A stretch of DNA of 64,000 bases from Cheiracanthium punctorium (lineage: Eukaryota > Arthropoda > Arachnida > Araneae > Cheiracanthiidae). The position numbers and the translations under genes are program-made. The stretch is from the NCBI GenBank assembly GCA_038373885.1, contig JAWZYV010010319.1, positions 248,001-312,000 on the forward strand, given 5' to 3'. Within the stretch, counting starts at the first letter, position 1; each line of letters opens with the position of its first letter. The notes below the pieces were generated by a model. That model saw only the letters and a list, made by a program, of their open reading frames with translations, was not told where the DNA came from and did not search any database. Positions 48,801-60,800 of this stretch are shown here, piece after piece.

Positions 48801-51800
48801 AATAATTTCTTCCAGTAATCATTTACTCCAATCTTAAAAAAGATAGGAGCGCTTAATTTTTCCCCCCTATTTTTTATATATCATAAAAGTTCATTCAAAA
48901 AAGTTTTGAAAACAAAATATTTTCACAAAACGTTGTTTTTTCGCATTTTTTATTATTTCAGTTTTTTTAATTATTCGTTTATTATGTTTATGTTATTTCT
49001 GAGTACATAATTTTGGGCCGGATGTACTGCCAGATATTTGTAATATCCGGCTACTACCAATTATCCGGCATATTGGCTGGATAGGCCGGATGCAGTATGT
49101 TTACCGGATATCCGTTGCATCCCTAAAAAATACTATCAGAAATAAAGAATGAAGGACTGAACTGTGGAAGACTTGAGATAAGTTTTAATAAGCAAAGCTC
49201 AAGACACAAACCTCGTCTGCCTCAATTACTTTTAAATGTTTTGTTTTTTATTTAATTTGTTCTAATTAACATTTTTATAATTTCTTATTGTATGTATTGA
49301 AGCACGAAATTTTAAGATCTATGAAGCATAGCACTGAAATCAGTCTCGTTGCACTAAGACAATTACTAATTTAAATTTTGTTACTACTTCAGAGTCTATT
49401 TCAACCACGAAAGATCAGATGAAACGAGAAAATGCGCCTGAATTTAGTGGTAAGAAGAGACAACTCAACCTAGATAAAAAAGATACAAGTATGATTTTTC
49501 AAGTACTCATATCTACATTTAAATTTCCACGATACAGACTGAATTTGCTTAAGTAAGCCAATTGTTATTTTAAAGATTTTAATTTTAAAATGGCATACAT
49601 ATGTATATATTTACAGAAAAAATGAAAAGCGAAAAGAAAACACGTAAAGAGACTTCAAGAGACAGGCTGCTCGAATGGAACAGTTTTTATACTAGTCAGA
49701 AGTTTGGCATTTGGATTCAGTGTACCAAATGCCACAAATGGCGCAAATCTCTAGAATATGAAGAAGATCATGAGGTGCCAAAAGATTGGTGTTGTTCAAT
49801 GAGTATATCAGGTAAGAAGCATCTAATAGACTAACATTGGTAGCCCGCCGAAATTATGTTTTCTTTGATCAATATGCAACTTTTTATAAAGTAATGTTAT
49901 TTTAATACTGAGTTAGATGTGAAAGTGACTAATTTGTCTCTATTATAAAGCGAAATTCATGAATTACTGACACATTCTAAACTAACTTATAGTTACGATC
50001 GCATGCACAGATTAAATATTTAATACTAGCCGCCAAAGCGCCCTGCTTCGCTTCCCCGTACCTTATTGTTCTTTATGCTCAGTGATACTCAGTGCAATTT
50101 TGACTAAATTTCTGGACATTTCAATGAAAATCTGTTTCTTTCTTTTAACTGTATTTGTCATTAAATTTATTTAGGTTAGGATTGCTACACATTTTGAGTG
50201 TCACCATAAAAGCCGATGTTGAAACAGCAAGTGGATAAAATGTGCTTTAGCCCAATGCATGGTGACATTTTTTGATGGGCGATAAATGCGCCAAGTATTG
50301 TAAATTCGATATTTCAAATCTGTGAAAAAATCCGAATGCTCTTGCATTTTTGTGTATCTATTATTGTTATTTTGTAATCTAGCTACTGCGTGACCTATTT
50401 TTGTTTCATTTGACGGCATTGAACTGTTCATTTGGATTTTTGCCCATGCGTAATTGTTATTGCACTAACCTTTACATTTAGCTGTTGCCGTACGCAGCAT
50501 GGAAATATCATCGATTTAGCTTATTATATAAGTAGATAACCGATGTACATGATTTAGGTGCTTCTGCTTTTATCCATAAAGTATTTGAAGGACCGGAAAG
50601 TAATGTCATTTTTTTTTCATACATCAATGTTTAGATAGCCAAAACTGTACTGAAGCTAATAATACTAAACTTGGCATGTACGTGAGTTCTTTAACCCTTT
50701 GAGGCGCAACCCTTTCCCAATGCTGAAAAAAGGGCAGCCGTTGCCATCCCTCGACTTAACTACCAGCAAGATGGCGGACGATCGAAACGTTCATCGCGTG
50801 CCACAGATCTAGAGACCCTTTTTTGCTGCGTCAAAACTGTTGCTGGTAGTTAAGTCGAGCGATGGCAACAACTACCCTTTTTCAGGATTGGGCAATCTAT
50901 CCATCTGTTCTCGCATTCTTCCATTTTTCAGCAGATGTCAGTGCTGTTAAAAATAATCGTGACAATTTTTTTACGGGAAATGACGGGCTAAAAAGTAAAG
51001 GATTCTCGTGGAGCTATGTCACCCGCAACTATTTTTATAGAAATCAAATCTATTCTTCGTGACTCGTAACAGTCAAAATGTCAGAGTGGTGTTCCCAGAG
51101 CGGGAACACTGCGCGTTAAAGGGTTAACATACAGCTAGATTAGACGACATTTTCCAAAGTTTGTAACCTGGTGTAGGTTAGACAAAACATTTTTTTCATA
51201 TATCTCAAAGCAAAAAAAAGAGATATCCATAAAATTGAATTTCGGGACATTTTGAAATTTGTCCTACAAGGAGGGTAACGGTCATCCCACCACCTTCTTT
51301 TTTTTACGTGAATACGTCTTTAAATTTGCTTCCATTCCATAGTGGGAGGCAAATCAGAAAACTCTTGATAACAAAATTGGGGATACAGTTTGATGTTGCA
51401 GCTACATATCTATCACCTACATCCAAAATTCAATTACACCACTAGATAGCTAAAGGATCAAAGAATTCGTTACATTGAGTGAGGTCTGTGACAAGCTGCC
51501 TGAGGAGGAGGGGGGAGCACCGCCATTTTGATGTCGTTTCGCTGTTTCACATGATGTCGTTTAATTTTGACTCAGGGAAGCTAATAAGTTCTGCATTTCA
51601 GTCGTCCTAGTCAGCTTTCGTCAAGATCCATCGATTGCGTATATAAAACATTAGTGTGAAGTAGTTATAGTGAATATACAGGGTGCCCAGTGCTAACGGT
51701 GCCCAATGGCTATTTCCTAAACCGTTAGTCAGAGACACGTAGTTCCAATTGCAAAAATGCTTTAAATTATATCATCTATTATACCAAAAACAATCAAAGT

Positions 51801-54800
51801 CAATAAATCAATTCCTATGAAAATTACGAAATTTAAATTTTTATATAGTCCCCCGGTCCTACCAGTTATATTTAGAAAATTTTTCTTTATACAATTCCAT
51901 GGGAAAAAAAAAAAAAAAAAAAAAAAAATCGTCCTTCTACGACCAAAATTCACCGAGTTACAACTGCTTAAAGTTACAGCACTTTTCGATCAGCGAAATA
52001 GGGGTTATATACAAAATGAATTTAAGATAAAATGATGTACATGATTTTGAACCTTGTGATATTTATTAACGATTTCATTAACTATTTTATGAATGTAGAT
52101 TGCAATGAAGAAGATTAACGTTTAACTATGTGTAAATGTGTATCCAATACATTAACATAAAAATATAGCTTATGCTGAAAATAGAACTCTTAGAGAGTTT
52201 TTTAAATGAACTGGTGTTAAATAACTTAAAATAAAAACTCAAGGAAATAAAACTCTTCATCAAACATTAAATTAGAAAATGAAACATTTTAATACAAATG
52301 CATGCGTTTTAGAAACTTAAAATAATATTACAAATTCTCTTAGCGTAACATTTGCTCATAAGTAGCTTCCTTCGGCTGCAATGCAAAAATACCCCGCCCC
52401 GTATAGAAAACTCTTCCTGTACTTTGCGTAGATTACTCGGTGCTACACATCTGCATGCTACACATATACGATTTAGTAAGTCTGACACCGGATAGATTTT
52501 TATAGAACCTGACAAAACCTTCTGCTTACCTACGAATTAGTATTCTTAAATTAGTTTTGCTTCTGTGCCAGAAAATGAAATTAAAACCTATAATTTAAAA
52601 TTTCAATATCTGTATGGTACCTTAACGGTTTACTATATCGGGGCATTTTTGAACGTGGAAAAGTGACTTAAGTCAAAATATTTGCTGCTTTATAACTTGG
52701 TAAATTTTGGTCGTAGAAGGACGAACTTTTTTTTTTTTTTTTTTTACTGTGCATAAAATTGTATGAAGAAAAATTTTCTAAATATAACTGATAGGACCGG
52801 GAGACCGTATAAAATTTTAAATTCCATAATTTTTATAGGAATTGATTTGTTGACTTCGATTGTTTCTGATATAATAGATTATGCAATTTAAAGCATTTGT
52901 TTGCAACTGGAACTATGTGTCTCTGACTAACGGTTTAGGAAATGCCACTGGGCACCGTTAGCACTGGACACCCTGTATATAGCGTTGCCAGGTCGCCAAA
53001 CCAAATAGCCGGGCAGACCAGCCAGTTTGGCCGGACATTTGGGTAAAAAGGCCGGACAGCCTACAATATTGAGGATTTTGTCTCAGTATTAATAGATACA
53101 ACAAAAAAAATTGTACGTAAAATCAAGCTTTTTTGATTATTACCATGAATCTTGTTAAATTCTAATGAAATATAAATAACATCGAATGCCAAATTGGTTC
53201 AAGTACTTTATTACTAATCAGCCAAAGTCACCAGTCAAAAGCTGGACACCGTTAAGTTTGGCCGGACACGCAATCAAAAAGCCTATGCCCGGCTTTATCC
53301 GGACGCCTGGCAACGCTACCTGTATATAATGTTAAAGTTTAAAAAAAAATCATACTCGGGTGTGTGTACACTGTACATCCACCCGGGCGTTAACAGAAAT
53401 TAAGCTCTGTATGTTACGATTGCAGTTAAAGTATTCTAAAAGCATCGTTACGATTATACCCGAATATGAGCCAGATCTCCCTGCACCAATCATGATGTCA
53501 GAGACTTTAATATTAATGTCTCACAGGACCGCTCTTTGCCCGACTTCATGCTCAGCGAGTTTAATTTGTCTTACATCGAAACTTTCCAACAATGCTAGGT
53601 AATACCTGTATTAATTTAACTTTAACCAGAAATCTCGATGTATCCTGTATATCATTTGTTTCGTACTTTTCGTATCACAGACCTATACGGTAATTATTTG
53701 TTTACTTGATTTCTTTCCTGAACCCGATGAAACTCAAAGAAAATATTACTCGTTACGTACACGTATTCACGTATTCACGTAAAACACAAAGCCATTTTTG
53801 TGTAAAAGCTCCACACACCCTTTTTTTAATATATTTCTTGGGAATTTCTCTTATTGCTTTAAAATGTAACAAATATGAATGTTATGTTTCGGCACGGTTT
53901 GTTTGGGATTAAAAATTTACTGAACATTTATTTGTTTGAATTTAATGTTTCCGGTTTACCTATAGGTGTACCGGAATATTATACACATATAATACATAAA
54001 TATTTCGAAAATATAATTCAAAATTGTTAGAACTATATGCAGTGCGCACCCGTTATAACGGACCTGGTATATAACGTACTATCGGTTATAACGTACCTAG
54101 AACCTAGGTCCCGAATATTTATAATGTTATTTAACTTAGGTTAAAACGTACTTTACAAAAGTACGTACTTCGGCTATAACGTACTTTTTATACCAAAGCC
54201 AAAAATAAAATTTTGCTTAAGAATTTTATTTCCTTTTTCTCGGAAATTTCAGTACCTTCAAAAACACTCGTTGTCAGTTTTTAGATTCTCTAGCGAGATC
54301 AATTGTGTATGAATGAAGGGAGCGATCTTTTATCTTTTTCGCCTGCAAGATAGGGCTAATAACAAGACCATGTCTTTTATTTGTCATTCATCAATGTAAA
54401 TGCCTCCTGAAAAGCCCCATCTATAATGATTCTGATGATAGTGAAGAAGAAACAGAGGAGCCTATACCAAGCATACCCGACGCATTAAATGCTGCAAAAA
54501 CATTATCACGATTTTTTGAATGTCACATTGCTGATGCAGAGACTCTACAAAAGTCTATAATTGGATATCCAAAACGGTATTTTTAAAGTAGCATCTGCCC
54601 ATTGAAAACAAAAGAAAATTACAAATTATTTATCTCAATAAAAATTGTAAGTAATAAAGAATTTTCTCTTTTTTACATTTTAAAAAATCAGATCTGTTTA
54701 AAACACATATTACAATAAAATTATGAGCCCACTTTCTTTTTTTTTCTGTAATATTGAATCTTACCGGCGGTGCTGCTTATAACGTACTTCGGCTATAACG

Positions 54801-57800
54801 TACTACTTTTTTAGGTCCCGTGAGAGTACGTTATAACCGGTGTCTACTGTATATGTATATATATATATAACATTACAAATCAAAAGCCCATGAAAATCCC
54901 GTATTTTTGGAACTACGCAGTTTAATTCAGTTGGAACAAAGAAATCCGCGTTCAAAAACTGCAATTACTACACGGTCCCTTGCAACTCCTTTGTAATTTT
55001 GTAGACGGTCCCGGCAGCCAGCCACAAAGGCGTCTTAAAAGTCATAACAAAGCCTGGAAAAACCACTGCCCAGATTTAGCTTTTGGCCAATAATTGCAAC
55101 GATTTTTGATCATGTACACGACGTCAAAAGTCTTTAAAAGAACCTGCAGCAGGTCAGGAGCAGACTTTCGCGTGACGCAACTGCCTAAGAAATATATGTC
55201 CAGTCGTACAATAAAATCATGTAATCGTACTTTGACTCCGACTCCTTTCCTCCATCGGCAGCCGTAAAGCGTGTCCAAGGATTATCACCGAGCGCTCCCG
55301 GCGTTTGCCGGCCAGCGACGATAGGCCTTCTCAACAGCCTTGCCTTCCTCTGGTCCACGACTACACAACTTCTTTGTAACATTAGGCGTTACGGGAGAAA
55401 AAGGTGTAAAAATAGATTAAATTTATAAACTTTTTCGATTACATCATTTGAATTAGTTTAATTTAATATCCGTATTTTATGCTATGTATCATGTAATAAA
55501 TATCAAAATTAAAAACATCTGAAACGATATATGTTTGAGAAGTTAACTCAGACTGCGCTTCAAAACATGGTTTAGGAAACGCACTTTTAAAAAATTCAGT
55601 CGAAAATTCAGTGTGCCTGCTACACGATTGTTCTTATCTACGATAAAAGAATATCGATTCTAAGATCTGTTAAATCTAATGCAAACTTTAGTGAACAGTA
55701 GCTAAAAATTAATGATTTCTATTCTCAATTTGAAGGTAGAAATTCTATGGAATCTACTCAAAGCATCCTGAAGCACATGAGCAAGAAAAGTCAGCTGGGG
55801 AGTTAGTGGCTTTTCCCTGCTTCTCCTTTTCTTGTTAACAAAATTGTAAAAAATGTCCAATTTTGCTCCAATTCTCCCCCGCGAAAAGTTTTTTGTTTGA
55901 GTGCGTGATGCGTTTGTAAGCTTTTCTTTATTAGATGTGTATGTTTGATTTGTATTAAAACAGTCCTTTTTTTTCAACAGGAGTAAAAGGGTGTGATGAT
56001 CCAGAGAATGTAAACTACGACGATTTTTCGCCTGTTAATTTCATTCCAGGGTCTATTGTATGGGCGAAACTTGATGGATACCCCTGGTATGTGAATAACC
56101 CAATTATTGCTTATAAATAAAAATTAACAGTAAATTTTACATTCACAAGTTTGGATCATGCGATGCGATTAGTTTTTATAATGAACTTACAGTTTTTGAT
56201 ATACACCAAATCTGTTTTTATGTCATGAAATCTCTTTCTGTCTGTTATTGTACATGGATAATGACGACTTGAGTCATTTAGTCACGTTAATCCATGTCCA
56301 ATTGTATTTCACTTCAGTCATTCAGTTTTTCGCTTTCTTAGCGAAGAGAGTACATTCTTAGGTAGTCTTAACCTAAATTTCCAGAAGCTTACTCTGACCG
56401 TAACGTGTTAAGTATTTTATATTTTTCATTAACGGAAAACTTTAATTTGAATAAAAGTATTTTAAAAAATGATTTCGCATGTATTATTAGGGGAGGGGGG
56501 GGGGTTACGACTACTTCAACTCATATATAGTATATACATATGTTTGTATAGGTGTGTGTGATAAGGGAGAGAAGAATATACATTTTGTATGGCAAAAATT
56601 CCTCAGGGGGGTTATGAACCCCCTAACCCCCACCCTTAGCTACGCCCCTGTTGACTGTTGTTACTTGCTGACTGTTGTGATCTGGAATAAAAGATTTCCA
56701 CCAGTACAACTGCCTCTACTCGTTTTTCCGACCGTATATGTACATATGTATGTATAGTAGATTTGTGCGTGTGTGTATAGTAGATTTATTAAATTTTATT
56801 TGTGACTCTAAATGTTTATTCTATAGGTGGCCCGGCATGATAGAAGATGATCCAGATATAGAAGAATACTACTGGCTAGAAAGCGGTGGAAAAGTAACAA
56901 ATGCTTCATAATAATTACTAAAATTGATATCATCCTATAAGTACCAAGCACTGTTGTGAATTTATGCAGTAGAACCCCTATAAATCCGTAGATATACGTT
57001 CCGTGTTATAGGGATCCGTGTTGTGCGGGTCCAGACCTATGATCCTCCTATAGTGTACCACTCTGTTCAACAGCTACACACCTTATTTGAAAAAATTATT
57101 TCACATTTCACTTAAATAGCGCTTACTAGCTCACTTGATACTACGAATGCTCCAGTAATAACTGGTATGCACTTCCTCTAAATTAAATAGAATTTAAATT
57201 CGAAGTTTTATTTTAATAAAACGTTTTATTTCTCAAGTTGAAATTGAATAAAATAAATCATACAAAAGTTCTTTCAGATACGTTTAATGTACACCACAAT
57301 TAGAAAAAGCAGACGATATACCAGTCTCTTTTAACGTAACGGGAAACCGATCACAAGTTTTTCGCCGTGTTCTAGGGACCCGTTTTATAGCGGGGCCTTC
57401 GCTATTAGTAACGGGCCTGCGCGTGTATTTCGATGAGTCATCCAAGGAGGCTTACGGATGCTCGCGTCATCCCGTATACATCAAGCAATTTTTAAGCTTT
57501 CCGATGCTTTGAAACGTTATTTAATGTAGTTTTAAGAGGTGATTGTGTTACTCATTCAAGTATGAACTCATTGACAGTTTCTTTACTATGATGCACGTGG
57601 ACATTAAAGTAAATAGATGCATGTAATTTGAAGGAAAAACAAAGTAGTGCTCACTCTCATGATTCATTATTTGAGCTTGATTTTTAATATACATGAACAA
57701 ATTAAGCTGACTTTTAGTATACAGTAAAGTAAACGAATACACAAATGATACAGACATTTATTTTGCATTTCTTTATACTGAATGTTTAAGTTTCACATTT

Positions 57801-60800
57801 TCAAAGCAGTTACAACCATTATTACTTTTAAAATAAATTTAACTAATAATTATTAAATTTTCATTTATTAAATATTGTTCGGTTAATATATTAACAGAAT
57901 ATATGACGAGGAGCTGAAATAGAATTTAAAATATTTGATATTTACAATTCACGTGTAAAAAATTTAAGTACTGCTATACTATTTAATTTTTAATCTTTTG
58001 TAAGGCGTAGGTATCAGAAGAATGTTTGCTATAATTATAAGTACAACCTGTGCACTGCATGTCCTTGGTATTTACATGAAGAATAATGTAAATTAATTTA
58101 ACGAGAAACATTTAGACTAAATTACACAATAAAGGGTGTCCCATAAAGAGTAGTACGAACTTAAAGGGGAGATAAAATATATCAAAATGATTAAGAATCA
58201 CGTAACAGTGTATGATCAAACACGTTTGTTAACTGTTTGTATTTTGGTTAGTTCAAATGAGTTTATTTATGGAAAACTTTACCATTCGAAATGAAAATGA
58301 TTTATAATTTTCAGTGTTAGTTCCATATATTTTTTCTTCTCCAAAGAAAAATAATAAATTTTAGAAAACCATACTAGGAAATACCACTAATACAACAACA
58401 CCTCATTTTTTAAGTTATTATTAGCTGGTGATTCAAAACAAATGTTTTCGTCCCTGCATTGCTGTATATTAGGGGAGTAGCTTTAAAAAAAAAAAAAAAA
58501 AAATGCTCCACGGCCTTTGAATACAAATTAAGACAAACTAACAGCTCTAGGACTCGAAAAATTTCAAGATCCCTTTTGATAAGTTGCGCTAAACACTGTA
58601 GTAAACTAAAAACAAACGATCCCTGAATTAATTACTTTTTATTATAGCCATTATCTAAATGGAACTTTGAATTTGAGCATAATGAACGCTTATACAAAAT
58701 ATTAACTTCAATTAAAGTTTCTACATAAACATGCGCAAAAATTAATAACATATTTTACAGTACTTCTGCACTGAAACCAATATCACACATTTAGTGCATT
58801 TATAATAAATGATAAATGACATTTTCAACTGAAAGAATTAAACAAATAAGAATATCTAACTACTAGTATTACAACGCACGCTTATTTACTAGAATAGAAT
58901 AATAAACTACCCAAGTTAAACGATTTCACATTAAAATAATTTATAAATAACACATGAATATTAATTCACTAAACATGCTTTATATCCCATAAATTTGTAG
59001 AATTTCTAAATAAGTTATACAAGTGTACACTTACCTTTACATTCAGAACTGAAAGTTCGAATTCTTTGTTAATTTATTACCATAAAAAAAGGCGAAATCT
59101 TGAAAAAAACATTACCTACATCTAAGTCACCTAGTCATTAAATCACTATGACAAAACTATAACAAAATTGCTTTTTAATTATAAAATACACTCATGTCCA
59201 TAAATTAAGTATAATGAAGTTCAGGCAAAGAAAGAGAAAGAAGCAAAACAAATTTGACTTATTTGTAAAGTCTATTTATTAAACAAAAAGTAAAGAGCAA
59301 AAAAGATGCTATATGTTTGACATAATTAATAAAAATTGCAAGTTTTACTCCCTTGACCAAATTTCAAAAAAGAACCTATTTACAAAAAACAGTATAACAT
59401 GGTTAGTAGGATGGTTAATACGGAGTATGTCTCCCGGACGATGCAATACAGGCCTGACAACGTCTAGGCATGCTGAGTATCAAATGATCAATCTGATGTT
59501 GGGGAATATTACACCACTCATCAAGCAATGCACTCCGAAGTTCCGGTAGACAGGTGGGAGGGGGTTGACGGGCTGCAATTCGTCGGCCAAGCATATCCCA
59601 CACATGCTCTATTGGATTCAAGTCCGGTGAGTATGCTGGCCAATGCATACGGGTGATATCCTCCGATTGAAGGCATTCGTCTACAATGTATGCACGGTGA
59701 GGACGGGCGTTGTCATCCATAAACACAAATTCAGCACCCATGGCGCCCCGAAACAAACGTACATGTTGTTCCAGAATGACATCCGACAGATGTGGCCTGT
59801 CATCGTTACACTCTGAACATGCAGGTCAGTTCTGGAACCAAGAATAATTCCTCCCCAAACGAGCCATCCTGCACCACCGTAACGGTGTCTTTCAATGGTG
59901 TTCTCTTGGTGGTAACGGGTACCTGGCGCTCTCCAGATGAATGTCCGGCGAGAATCAGACTCCAAACGAAACCTGGACTCGTCGGAAAACATCACACAAG
60001 ACCACTGTTGCGGTGTCCACAATGCATGCTCTCTACTCCAGGTTAATCGCAGGCGACAGTGAGTTGCGGTAAGTGGAACACATCTGACAGGCCTACGAGC
60101 ATATAGACCAATGTGCCCTAAGCGTCTGTACACGGTCTGCCTTGAAACTGTCGTACCGGTAGCTGAAGAGAGCTGACGAGACAGGTCTGATGCTGTACTC
60201 CGTCTGTTTCTTTTGGTAGTAACTGCCAAATAGCGGTCCTCATTCGGCGTTGTAACTCGGGGGCGACCTGTGCTGTAACGTCTACTCACATTACCATCAT
60301 CTTGGAATCGTTGCCAAAGCCTGGAGATGACACTCTGGGTGATTCCAAGTTCCTCGGATACTTCCAGCTGGGTACGTCCACATTCCAGTCGTCCGATAAT
60401 TCTGCCACGTAAAACATCATCCAAATGCCTCCTTTGTGCCATAACTATGCGGTTTTTGCACTGAAAGGCTTTCACAGCGCTTGTGAACAATTTTACTTCT
60501 TTGCTACCATTCCTTATATACCCCTCTCTTACACTCTCGTCATTGTGACGTACCATCCACGCATTCTGGTGGTTTCCTGTAATTTGCATATTCTTCTTCA
60601 AGATGTGTGTGATCATTCCACAGGTGAAATTTTTATTTTAGAGATCAATTTCTGTGTGATTCTGAATTATCCTTAATTTATGGACATGAGTGTAAATTAA
60701 CGTTTATAATCCCAAATCGCATACAATCGAACAGCGCAAATGTAAATATTAGGCCTCAATGTTTCACTCATTTCTTCCGGTGGCAACGAACAATCAGGCC

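Noticed and set aside
55042..55382. Minus-strand frames in a less AT-rich block
   Set aside because: Overlapping frames without motifs, and it lies in the intron of the CW-PWWP gene.
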